A DNA stretch of 64,000 bases from Gemmataceae bacterium. Its GTDB lineage: Bacteria > Planctomycetota > Planctomycetia > Gemmatales > Gemmataceae. The stretch lies in the NCBI GenBank assembly GCA_022842245.1, contig JALHPZ010000005.1, forward strand, positions 184,821 to 248,820, in the 5' to 3' direction. The notes under the pieces were generated by a model. It had not been told where the DNA came from. It worked only from the letters and a program-made list of their open reading frames with translations, and made no database searches. How positions within the stretch are numbered: position 1 is the first letter of the stretch; each line of letters starts with the position of its first letter. Of the stretch, positions 29,561 through 37,616 are shown piece by piece. A program made the position numbers and the translations under genes.

Positions 29561-29947
29561 ATGTCGACTGCCGTCGAAGAACCGGTGACCCTCGGCACCA
29601 AGGCGAACAAGGTTTGCCCCGTCAACCTCACCGAAAAGGCCGCGAGCGAAGTGAAGCGTATCGCCGCCGATCAGGCTGCGGCCACGCCGCTGTACCTCCG
29701 AGTGCGCGTCGTCGGCGGCGGGTGCTCCGGCTTCCAACACAAACTCGATCTCGACGAAACCGTGAACGAAAAGCTGGATGAATTGTTCGAAGCCCACGGC
29801 GTCAACATCGTCGTGGACAAGCGCAGCCTTCTGTACCTTGAAGGCGTCACGGTCGACTTCCACGACGATCTCAACAAGCGTGGCTTCAGCGTTTCGAATC
29901 CGCACGCCAAAACCACCTGCGGCTGCGGCAGTTCGTTCTCGATGTAA
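29561..29947 (+). CDS. IscA/ErpA-type iron-sulfur cluster carrier
   Basis: 128 residues from ATG 29561 (GGAAGG at 29548-29553). The HesB/IscA fold is evident, and the three cluster-binding cysteines are present: GGGCSGFQHKL near residue 50 and TCGCGSSF at the C-terminus. It carries or assembles Fe-S clusters for delivery to target proteins in the cytoplasm. It is followed after 2 bp by hscB, so the two are probably co-translated; iscU, iscS and hscA are not adjacent. Whether it is IscA, ErpA or SufA cannot be decided from sequence alone. Confidence 0.9.
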   Translation: MSTAVEEPVTLGTKANKVCPVNLTEKAASEVKRIAADQAAATPLYLRVRVVGGGCSGFQHKLDLDETVNEKLDELFEAHGVNIVVDKRSLLYLEGVTVDFHDDLNKRGFSVSNPHAKTTCGCGSSFSM

Positions 29948-29949
29948 CC

Positions 29950-30456
29950 ATGACCGATTATTTCGAGCGTCTCGGCTTGCCGAGACGCTTTTCCATTGAT
30001 GCCACCGAAGTCGAGCGACGCTATCTCGCCCTCTCGCGCGAGTGTCACCCGGACCTGCAAGGTGATGCATCCGAAGACGAGCAATTCGCCGCGATCGAGA
30101 AGACCGCTTCCTTGAATCAGGCGTATACGACGCTCAAGGATCCGTTTCGTCGAGCCGAATACCTTCTCCACCTGTCTGGTGGACCGACGGCGGGGCAGGA
30201 GAAGAGCCTCGATCAGTCGTTTCTCCTGGAGATGATGGAAACCCGCGAACGGATGGACGAACTGCGAGACGCCGGAGGCGATTTGCGCGAACTCGAGACC
30301 GATCTCGAACGTCAATACAACGAAATCCTGGCGGATGTAGCTGGTCGATTTGAGAATTCCAAGGACGACCTAGTGATGATCCGCCGTCGGTTGAACGCGG
30401 CCAAGACCATCCAGAGCCTGTTGCGCGACCTGCGCGGCACGCCGGATCTGACCTGA
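29950..30456 (+). CDS. hscB: HscB-like J-domain co-chaperone
   Basis: 168 residues. A J domain at residues 1-75 has the HPD motif in SRECHPDLQGD, followed by the C-terminal helical HscB oligomerisation domain (LLEMMETRERMDELRD) that binds the IscU scaffold. It stimulates the HscA Hsp70 in Fe-S cluster transfer. It starts 3 bp after the iscA-type stop, and its stop lies 2 bp before the tRNA-Val gene. Confidence 0.88.
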   Translation: MTDYFERLGLPRRFSIDATEVERRYLALSRECHPDLQGDASEDEQFAAIEKTASLNQAYTTLKDPFRRAEYLLHLSGGPTAGQEKSLDQSFLLEMMETRERMDELRDAGGDLRELETDLERQYNEILADVAGRFENSKDDLVMIRRRLNAAKTIQSLLRDLRGTPDLT

Positions 30457-30458
30457 AC

Positions 30459-30531
30459 GGGCGTGTAACTCAGCGGTTAGAGTGCCTCCCTTACAAGGAG
30501 GAAGTCGGGGGTTCGAGTCCCTCCTCGCCCA
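30459..30531 (+). tRNA. tRNA-Val (anticodon TAC)
   Basis: 73 nt fold as a standard tRNA: acceptor GGGCGTG/CTCGCCC with a T-T mismatch at pair 6, anticodon stem CCTCC/GGAGG with loop CTTACAA, and T-stem GGGGG/CCCTC around TTCGAGT. The anticodon TAC reads GTA/GTG valine codons. The 3' CCA is not encoded (ACTT follows). Confidence 0.95.
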
Positions 30532-30573
30532 CTTCCCTCGGTCCACACTTTTTGCTTTCCGTCTGCAGTCGGC

Positions 30574-30918
30574 TCATTCGGCGGGTCGTGAAACGAACCG
30601 GTCGACCACGCCGATGGGCAGCGCGGGCAGAAACTTCGCACCTATCTCGTATTGGCCCGTGGGCGAACCCGCCACGTAGACGATTTCGATCCGGACCGGT
30701 TCCGTGATACCGCTCGCTACGCAATGGAGCGTTGCGCTGAGTTGTGCGCCGGCCCCTGGCCTCAACGGTGCTCGCATTCGCAGGCCCGTCTGCGAGAGGT
30801 CGGCGACGTGTCCGCAGATCGGTTTGGCAATGTCGTCTTGGACCGGAATCGTGCAGAAGGTCTCGTAGGCCAGTTCGAAGCGAAGGCGATTCCGGCGGTC
30901 GGCGAGGGCGTCGTTCAT
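30574..30918 (-). CDS. PilZ-domain protein
   Basis: 114 residues from ATG 30918 (MNDALADRRNRLRFEL). A single PilZ domain: the RXXXR-type motif RRNRLRF at residues 8-14 and DLSQTGLRM (D/NXSXXG) near residue 45 bind cyclic-di-GMP in this family. The remainder is beta barrel ending EIGAKFLPALPIGVVDRFV. It is likely a cytosolic c-di-GMP sensor with an unknown target. A longer reading frame starts at 30984, but ATG 30918 gives the family-like start. It lies opposite the tRNA and DUF1571 genes. Confidence 0.85.
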   Translation of the reverse strand: MNDALADRRNRLRFELAYETFCTIPVQDDIAKPICGHVADLSQTGLRMRAPLRPGAGAQLSATLHCVASGITEPVRIEIVYVAGSPTGQYEIGAKFLPALPIGVVDRFVSRPAE

Positions 30919-31210
30919 GGCAGGCTCAAGAGAAATGATGGGTAGGTTAGAATGCCGCACCGCCCCGTGCAACGCGCTCGACACCCGATTTCAGAACCGT
31001 CGTTCTCCCGGCATCGCAATCTTTTGCGTGCGATCCAAGGTTGTTAACTGCGGGATTCAATGTTCCCTTCACCCTGAGCGTTCGCTCGGCCGGGCAAGCC
31101 CGATGCGCGTACCGCTCCTCGCTGTCATTTTGGGCTAGGCAAATCCCGCTTCAGCGGTTATGCCGCCGCCCTTCCGAATCCATCCGATCCCGTTTCGGCA
31201 GGGGAACGCC

Positions 31211-32374
31211 ATGACGGTCCACGATCTGTTCCACCGCGCGTGGCTCGCGGCATTGCTGGCTGGTAGCGGCACGATGACGGCGCAGGAGCCCCTTCCGTTG
31301 CCTCCGCTTCCGAGTGCGACACCGGTCGTGCCGCCGAAGGCGGAATTGCCGCCGCTGACCCCGGCAACCGGTACGGCACCAGTGGTCCCACCGCCGGCGG
31401 CCCCGGCGACGCTTCCACCGCTTGTCTCGGAAGCGCCCAAGGCCCCGGCCGTGCCGCCGCCCCTGACGCCTATGGCGACCCCACCGATGGCACCGATGCC
31501 CAGTGCCGCACCGACACTGCCGCCAATGGCGCTGCCCGGTGAAGTGAAGCCGACCGCCGCCGTCGTGAAATCGCCACCGATGAATCCCGTGAATCCGATG
31601 GCACCCGCCATGCCGCCGACGTTCGGCGCCGTCGTCGAAGCGAAGGTCGAGCCGAAGACGATCGTTCCCGGCAACGCGAGCGTGAAGGTTGGGAAACCGG
31701 CGATCGACGGCTTGGCCGCGTACTCCCTGATGCTTTCCGAAGCCAAGATTGCCCTCGGGAAGATCAACGATTATTCCGGCCACGTCATCCACCAGGACCG
31801 CGTCCGCGGCAAGCTCACCGGCGACCAGACCGCCGAGATTCGTGTGAAGGCGAAACCGGCGGGCGTTTCTCTCAAGTACGTTGCGCCGAACGCGCTGATG
31901 GGCCAGGAACTCGCGTTCGTCGCGGGTCGCAACGGCGGCAAGCTCCGGTTCAAGCCGGCCGGCAGTTTCGGCCCGGACGGGTTCGCCACGGTAGAACTCG
32001 CCGACACGCGAGCCACGGCCCATACTCGCCATGCCGCGTCCGAGTTCGGCATCGGTCCGATGGTCGAAGTACTCGAGAAGAACCTGACGATCGAGCAACG
32101 CCTGCGGAACGCAGTGCAGGTGACCGTGTCCGACTATGTCTACGCCAATCGACCTGTCACGCGATTCGAGGTGTTCACCGATCGCGCGCATGCCCTCCGC
32201 TTCGCCTACCGCACCGTGGTCTACGTCGACAAGGAAACCAAATTGCCGATCCGCATGGAAGCGTACGATCAGCCGACCATTGGCAGCGCACCGACCGGCG
32301 AACTGCTGGAGTGCTACAGCTACGTGAACCTGAAATTCAATCAGGGTCTCGGCGACGCCGTATTCGAGAAGTGA
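31211..32374 (+). CDS. Exported DUF1571 protein with proline-rich linker
   Basis: 387 residues from ATG 31211 (GGGGA five nt upstream); an in-frame ATG at 31160 is less likely. A signal-like N-terminus (VHDLFHRAWLAALLAGSG) is followed by a low-complexity Pro/Ala linker of about 130 residues, then the DUF1571 domain (about 170-385; SEAKIALGKINDYSGHVIHQDRV, in parts: KINDYSGHVIHQDRV, and VYVDKETKLPIRMEAYDQP). DUF1571 proteins are planctomycete outer-envelope proteins of unknown function. It has its own terminator at 32394-32417. Confidence 0.85.
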   Translation: MTVHDLFHRAWLAALLAGSGTMTAQEPLPLPPLPSATPVVPPKAELPPLTPATGTAPVVPPPAAPATLPPLVSEAPKAPAVPPPLTPMATPPMAPMPSAAPTLPPMALPGEVKPTAAVVKSPPMNPVNPMAPAMPPTFGAVVEAKVEPKTIVPGNASVKVGKPAIDGLAAYSLMLSEAKIALGKINDYSGHVIHQDRVRGKLTGDQTAEIRVKAKPAGVSLKYVAPNALMGQELAFVAGRNGGKLRFKPAGSFGPDGFATVELADTRATAHTRHAASEFGIGPMVEVLEKNLTIEQRLRNAVQVTVSDYVYANRPVTRFEVFTDRAHALRFAYRTVVYVDKETKLPIRMEAYDQPTIGSAPTGELLECYSYVNLKFNQGLGDAVFEK

Positions 32375-32393
32375 ATTCTTTGCGATTCAATGG

Positions 32394-32417
32394 GGCCGGG
32401 AGCGTTCGCTCCCGGCC
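32394..32417 (+). terminator. Intrinsic terminator after DUF1571 gene
   Basis: GGCCGGGAGC pairs with GCTCCCGGCC (10 bp, GTTC loop), directly followed by GTTTTCATTT. This is the most classical terminator in the window. It lies in the convergent gap with the metallo-beta-lactamase gene. Confidence 0.85.
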
Positions 32418-32425
32418 GTTTTCAT

Positions 32426-34288
32426 TTACTCCACGTCTACGGCGAAGAACGCGTCAGTCACCTCCGCGCCGGATGCGTCTCTCGCCCGCACGGCGAAGAC
32501 GTGCCGGCCCTTGGCGATCGAGTTTGGAAGCGTGAATTCCAGAGAGTCCGTCACCGTCGCGTCCGGCACCAATCCTCGGCCTTCGAATTTCACGGCGAGC
32601 TTCTGCCCTGGTTCGACGCGCAGCGTCGCCTTCACCGCCTGACCCGCCTTCGCCTTCACCAAGACCGGTTCCACGCTCACGCGGTGCGGATTCCAGTCGA
32701 GTCGATGCTTCTTGGAAATGCAGAGATTGTCGCAAATCTCACCGGCCTGCTCGCCCCAAATAACTCGCTGCTGGTAATCCTTGCGATTGAAGACGTACGG
32801 CCCGCCGTGCTCGGCGAGGATCCATTCCGGTTCGATCTTGAGCACCTTTTCGGCGCTCTTCGCGTAGACGCTCGGGAAGCTGCGATTCAGTCCCATCCAA
32901 CCGCCGCTGCCGCTGTACTGGCGAACGTGGAAGAAATTGTCAGCCGTGAAGAGACAGCGCTTACCGTCGATGGTCGTTTCGATGGCGCAGGTGAACTCGC
33001 TCTGGCCCGGGAAGTGGTGGAAGCGGAACGTGTACTCGCGCCACGTGATGCTGTCGCCGTCCTTGATCTCCTTGTCGAAGGTGATCGGCCGGACGTCCAG
33101 GAACGGCGCCCGGTACTTGTACGGCTCCTTCAATGGCTCCGCGACGCGGTCGAGCGTCCAGACCTTGAACTCCCCCTTCACCGGCAGCGTGTAGACGCCG
33201 TCGAAGTGGTCGTAATGGGCGTGGCTGAACGTGACCGCCTCGATCGGCCCGAGGTTCTCGTCATTGCGGAGCTTCGCGACCTGATCGACTGCCCGCTGCC
33301 CCCACGGGTCGACGACGAGGCAGGCGTTCGCCTCCTTCGATTTCAGGACGTAGGTGTTGCCCGTGAGCCAGAGGCTCGGCGACACGCGCGACCACGGCTT
33401 GTCCCCGCCGCTGGCGATCTGCTCCTTTGGCACGAGGAAGTCGTACGTCTGCGCCAGGTCGCCGGCGGATTTCTCGAAGCTCTTCATCGTCCCGCAGTCG
33501 CGGATCGCTTCCCCTTGAACCATTAGCAACTGTTCCACCTTTAGCGTATCGGACCAAACCTCGCCGCGGCTCGGACAGAGATGCGACGGCTTCAAGTCCG
33601 CGATCCGCTTCACCGACTCGGCCGTCGGTTTGAGACCCGCGTCAGTCCAGTGATCCCAGTCGGTCGTGAACGGCGTCCAGAGATGGCAGTTCGTCGAAAC
33701 GGCGTCGCCGGTGAAGACGAGCGGGCCTGACTTTCGCCCCGCCTTGTCGAGTGAAAAGGCGATATGGTCCCGCGAGTGGCCCGATGTCGGAACTACGGTC
33801 AGCTTCCACTCGCCGAGCTTGATCGTGTGATCCTTCTTTAGCGAGTAATCGATCCCGTCGATTCCCACGGGCACGACGAAATACGACGTGCGAGAATCCC
33901 GCAGCGGAATCGCCTTTTCCCAATACTTCGCGACCTCGCCGGGCTTCAGCCACTCGGCCGACTCCGGCGCGGCCAGCACCGGAATCTTCGCGTCAAGGTA
34001 CGTCGACACGGCCGCGACCGTGTCCCGGTGATGGTGGGTAAGCAGGACCTTGCCCGGCTTCGTGGGGATCGTATCCACCGGCATCGGCGCATCGATGAGC
34101 AGCGATTCGTCGCCGACCAGTAGGAGATACGACGCCGGTGAACTCGGCGAGCGGAGCACTTTCAGTCCGTCTGCGTCGAAGGCGGTCTTCCAAGGCGATT
34201 CGGGTTTCGCGGACTGAGATCGGCCTACCCACGCGGCGAGGCCGACGAGCGCGAGGCAGAGCGCGGGGAGAAGGACACGCGAACGCAT
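32426..34288 (-). CDS. Exported protein with two metallo-beta-lactamase-fold domains
   Basis: 620 residues from ATG 34288 with signal peptide RVLLPALCLALVGLAAWVG. Domain 1 (about 40-270) has LTHHHRDTV in the metal-motif position, SGHSRDHIAF and a downstream FTGDAVST; its first motif has Arg where canonical HXHXDH has variable residue or His, so metal binding may be altered. Domain 2 (about 300-510) has the canonical SHAHYDHFDG, HFPGQSEFTCAI and FTADNFFH. The C-terminal about 100 residues form a beta-sandwich-like region. Function is unknown; MBL hydrolases act on esters, lactones or phosphodiesters. The tandem MBL arrangement is unusual. Confidence 0.85.
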   Translation of the reverse strand: MRSRVLLPALCLALVGLAAWVGRSQSAKPESPWKTAFDADGLKVLRSPSSPASYLLLVGDESLLIDAPMPVDTIPTKPGKVLLTHHHRDTVAAVSTYLDAKIPVLAAPESAEWLKPGEVAKYWEKAIPLRDSRTSYFVVPVGIDGIDYSLKKDHTIKLGEWKLTVVPTSGHSRDHIAFSLDKAGRKSGPLVFTGDAVSTNCHLWTPFTTDWDHWTDAGLKPTAESVKRIADLKPSHLCPSRGEVWSDTLKVEQLLMVQGEAIRDCGTMKSFEKSAGDLAQTYDFLVPKEQIASGGDKPWSRVSPSLWLTGNTYVLKSKEANACLVVDPWGQRAVDQVAKLRNDENLGPIEAVTFSHAHYDHFDGVYTLPVKGEFKVWTLDRVAEPLKEPYKYRAPFLDVRPITFDKEIKDGDSITWREYTFRFHHFPGQSEFTCAIETTIDGKRCLFTADNFFHVRQYSGSGGWMGLNRSFPSVYAKSAEKVLKIEPEWILAEHGGPYVFNRKDYQQRVIWGEQAGEICDNLCISKKHRLDWNPHRVSVEPVLVKAKAGQAVKATLRVEPGQKLAVKFEGRGLVPDATVTDSLEFTLPNSIAKGRHVFAVRARDASGAEVTDAFFAVDVE

Positions 34289-34317
34289 GAAGCGACTCCA
34301 TGGGACTGCCCGACAGC

Positions 34318-36285
34318 CTATCGCAGGACGGGCACCTTGTCCGGCGGTATCAGTTGTTTCTCAATGCCGGGCGGCGGCTCGAATCGTTGGGCCAGGCTCG
34401 CGATCGATTCGCCCAACTGTGGGATCTTGTCCTCCCGGATGTTCCCGAGCCGCTTGTGATGGGCGAGTACGATGGTGGTGATCCGTTCCACCGGAAGTTT
34501 CATCAGCCGGCAGCAGGTGGCATCGACGGCGACGAGGTCCATGCCCATGATGATCGCGCCGAAGGGCTTGGCGGTGCCGTTAAGTGGGCCATCGCCCTCC
34601 ATGCCGACGATGCCGTCGACGATGGCGAGGTGCGGCGTGTTCGTGCAGGCGATGTCGACGATGCTGTTCGGAATGCCCCGCCAGTGGAGTTCGTTCTTGG
34701 GCCAGCCATAGCAGATGCCGGGGAGCGTGCCGAAGAGGTTCTTGAGCGAGAGCGTGGCACCCGCCCAGTGGTGCGTCTTGAGTTTCGGCAGCGAGACGAA
34801 AACGTCGGCTTCCGTGACGGTGCGGGCGATGTAGAGGTATTCGAGGCCGGTGGTGCGGCCGAAGTTCAACATCTTCCGAGGTTCATCGTGGTTGATGTCC
34901 ACGAAGCGGACGCCGTGCTTGCGGAGTACGTCGCCGAGGCCCGATTCATTCACGAGGAACTGCACATTCCGCCAGTGCCCCGGCCCCTCCGCGACGATGA
35001 TCTCGGCGGCGCCCTCCGACTGAAACAATTGAATGACGGCGTCGACGAAGCGCGGGTCGGTGTTGATGACCTTGCCTTTGTGGTATTCCACGAGGTTCGG
35101 TTTCAGGACGACGCGCTTGCCCCGCACCGGAAGGTGTTCGCGGTAGTGGCCGAACTGGACTTTCAACAATTCCAGCATCTTCGCTTCGTCGTAGTCGGCG
35201 CACGTGCCGATGTGCACGCCGGAGGTGACCGGCAGCGGACGGGTATTCGCGATCATCTTCGCGGTGAAGCTTTGGAAATACGCCTTCACGCGCTCGGCGA
35301 TCGGCAGGCGTTCCTTGACCGGTACGGCTTTCTTCGTTCGTTCGAGAAAGGCCGGATCACCGGTTGAGAGGGTGGGAGGATCCGTCAGTCGGAACGGATT
35401 GCGATTGACGATATCGAGGGCGATCGCCGCCAGCGCCAGTCGCAGCGGGCCGGCGCCAAGGCCATTGTCCGTCGAACACTCGACTTCCAGCGATTCCCGG
35501 ATCTTCGCGTCGAGTTTCGGCAAGGCGGCCCGCGTCGCGTCGTCGGTCGCATGGGTCGCAAGGGCGATCTTGATCCAGGCCAGGTGTTCGAGATCGGTCG
35601 TCTGCTCGCCGTGGACACGGAGGTAGCCCTTCGCGGCCTCGATGCGCGGGTGTTCGACGCCCTGCATGGCGAGCAACAAGACGGCGGTCGGCCCCGGAAT
35701 CGGTTCCGTGGATTTTCCCAGCACCGAACGGTTGCCGTAGTTTGCACCGCCGGTGTCGAAGGCGCGATCGAGCAGCAGGCGAAGCCCCTCCTTCACGCGC
35801 GGGTGGTCGCCGCGTCCGGCCCGACGCAGTGCCAGGCACGCCCACGATGTTGGTTCCACCCACGAAAACGTATCCTCGCCCCACGGCCAGCCCATCAACC
35901 GGGAGTCGATGTCCAGCATGTCCGCCACTTCCGGGTCGGTCTTGATGGTTCGCCCTTCGATCGCGAGCAGTCCTTCGGCCAGGCTGGCCTGTTCCTTCTC
36001 GCTACCGGCGCCATTCTGCCAGGCGACGAGCGCGAGCGCCGTCGTCCAGACCGCTTGCGGCCGGCCGCGCTGGAGTCGGGCCGTCTGCCCGCGCCCGGTC
36101 GAAACGAATTGCATCGCGACGAATCGCCGGGCCGACTCGAACGCCGCCTCGTTCGTGCTGCGCTTCGGGGCAAGCGCGATCAGCGCCAGGCAGGTCGGTT
36201 CGAGGTGCGCGGCTTGCCCGGTCCTGTAGCCCCAACCTCCGTCGGGTCGTGCAGTTTGCCAGAGTCGTTCAATGGGATCGATCAT
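34318..36285 (-). CDS. Terpenoid-cyclase-like repeat domain fused to DUF362
   Basis: 655 residues from ATG 36285 (MIDPIERLWQTARPDGGWGYR). Residues about 1-310 form alpha/alpha-barrel repeats like squalene cyclases or prenyltransferases, with DGGWGYRTGQAAHLEPTCLALIAL (in parts: DGGWGYR, EPTCLALIAL), VWTTALALVAWQ and WVEPTSWACLALRR. Residues about 360-655 are DUF362: GKRVVLKPNLVEYHKGK, SLPKLKTHHWAGATLSLKNLFG (in parts: KLKTHHWAGATLSLK). DUF362 is of uncertain function, sometimes near Fe-S proteins. The fusion is uncommon in my experience. Reading frame starts 114 bp from divergent larC. Confidence 0.85.
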   Translation of the reverse strand: MIDPIERLWQTARPDGGWGYRTGQAAHLEPTCLALIALAPKRSTNEAAFESARRFVAMQFVSTGRGQTARLQRGRPQAVWTTALALVAWQNGAGSEKEQASLAEGLLAIEGRTIKTDPEVADMLDIDSRLMGWPWGEDTFSWVEPTSWACLALRRAGRGDHPRVKEGLRLLLDRAFDTGGANYGNRSVLGKSTEPIPGPTAVLLLAMQGVEHPRIEAAKGYLRVHGEQTTDLEHLAWIKIALATHATDDATRAALPKLDAKIRESLEVECSTDNGLGAGPLRLALAAIALDIVNRNPFRLTDPPTLSTGDPAFLERTKKAVPVKERLPIAERVKAYFQSFTAKMIANTRPLPVTSGVHIGTCADYDEAKMLELLKVQFGHYREHLPVRGKRVVLKPNLVEYHKGKVINTDPRFVDAVIQLFQSEGAAEIIVAEGPGHWRNVQFLVNESGLGDVLRKHGVRFVDINHDEPRKMLNFGRTTGLEYLYIARTVTEADVFVSLPKLKTHHWAGATLSLKNLFGTLPGICYGWPKNELHWRGIPNSIVDIACTNTPHLAIVDGIVGMEGDGPLNGTAKPFGAIIMGMDLVAVDATCCRLMKLPVERITTIVLAHHKRLGNIREDKIPQLGESIASLAQRFEPPPGIEKQLIPPDKVPVLR

Positions 36286-36398
36286 GCCGACAGTGTAGTC
36301 GACGAATCGCCGTCTTGCCTCCCGGTTCGCGATCAACGGGGACCGGGCCAGCGCCCGATCCGTCAGAACCCGTAAACTTTCGGAAAGGAGACCTTATC

Positions 36399-37568
36399 GT
36401 GCGCGTGGCCCATTTCGATTGTTTCAGCGGTATCAGCGGGGACATGGTTCTCGGCGCGGTGATCGACGCCGGCGTCGATCCGGAGGCGATCCGGTCCGTT
36501 CTTGCGTCGCTCGATTTGCCGATCGCCCTGGAAGTGGACAAAGTCAAGCGATGCGGATTCGCGGCCACGAAGGCGACGGTCCGTGCACAGGATCAGGAGG
36601 ACTATCGCTTCCTGCCCGACATCGAGGCGATTCTCGCGAGAGCGGCGCTCTCCGCACCACAGCGAGAACTCGCGACCACGATCTTCCGTAAGGTTGCCCT
36701 TGCCGAGTCAGTCGCCCACGGAATGTCCCTGGAACGCGTGCACTTCCACGAAGTCGGCGCGCTGGACAGCATCGCGGACATCGTCGGCTCGGCTGTGGCA
36801 CTCGACTTGCTGAACGTGGATCGATTCACGGCGTCGCCGGTGGCCGTCGGCAGCGGCACGGTCAAGTGCGCGCATGGCATCATGCCGGTGCCAACACCGG
36901 GCACGGCCGAGTTGCTCAAGGGCGTGCCCATTGCGAAGTGCCCAGTGAAGGGGGAACTCGCGACCCCGACCGGTGTGGCCATCCTGACGAGCGTCGTGAC
37001 GGAGTTCGTTGATACGCCGGAACTGACGCTCGAGCGGATCGGTCACGGGGCCGGGACGAAAGACCCGATCGAACAACCGAACATGCTACGGCTCCTGGTG
37101 GGCGAAGCGACTGCCCGCAGAAGTTCGTCGACTGGATTCGATGAAGTGGTCGTGTTGGAGACGAACCTCGACGACTGCCCGGGGGAAATCGTCGGCTACG
37201 TAATCGAGCGACTGTTCGCGGCCGGCGCGCTCGATGTCTACACCGTACCCATTCAGATGAAGAAGAACCGGCCGGGGACGATGCTGTCGATCATAGCCGA
37301 ACCACGACTGGCCGCCGAGTTGGAAGCGATCGTGTTCCGCGAAACGGCCACGTTCGGCATTCGACGGACAACTGCGGCACGATCGAAGCTGGCACGCGAG
37401 TTCGCGACCGTCGAGACTCCATGGGGGCCGGTACGAGTCAAACGCGGTCAGAATTCCGAGGTGACGATCGTAGCGCCGGAGTACGAGGATTGCGCGCGGC
37501 TCGCCCGGCAGAACGAGATACCTTTGCGTGAGATATTCGATACCGTTCGGCGGATCGCCAATCAATGA
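36399..37568 (+). CDS. larC: LarC, nickel-pincer cofactor biosynthesis protein
   Basis: 389 residues from GTG 36399, chosen because AAAGGAG lies 8 nt upstream and the product then starts VRVAHFDCFSGISGDM, the LarC hallmark. Other features: HFHEVGALDSIADIVGSA, ATPTGVAILTS, and the C-terminal domain LETNLDDCPGEIVGYVIE with MKKNRPGTMLSIIAEP. LarC inserts nickel into the pyridinium pincer cofactor of lactate racemase-type enzymes using CTP. In Lactobacillus plantarum the protein arises by a programmed frameshift; here it is one uninterrupted frame. larB, larE and larA are not in this window. Followed by a terminator. Confidence 0.93.
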   Translation: MRVAHFDCFSGISGDMVLGAVIDAGVDPEAIRSVLASLDLPIALEVDKVKRCGFAATKATVRAQDQEDYRFLPDIEAILARAALSAPQRELATTIFRKVALAESVAHGMSLERVHFHEVGALDSIADIVGSAVALDLLNVDRFTASPVAVGSGTVKCAHGIMPVPTPGTAELLKGVPIAKCPVKGELATPTGVAILTSVVTEFVDTPELTLERIGHGAGTKDPIEQPNMLRLLVGEATARRSSSTGFDEVVVLETNLDDCPGEIVGYVIERLFAAGALDVYTVPIQMKKNRPGTMLSIIAEPRLAAELEAIVFRETATFGIRRTTAARSKLAREFATVETPWGPVRVKRGQNSEVTIVAPEYEDCARLARQNEIPLREIFDTVRRIANQ

Positions 37569-37571
37569 AAC

Positions 37572-37594
37572 GGCCACCCCGCACCGGGGTGGCC
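37572..37594. terminator. Bidirectional hairpin between larC and proline-rich gene
   Basis: GGCCACCCC pairs with GGGGTGGCC (9 bp, GCACC loop) in the 48-bp convergent gap. A clear T-run is absent, so termination may be factor-aided. Confidence 0.6.
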
Positions 37595-37616
37595 TGTTGG
37601 ATCAAATCCGACGGTC

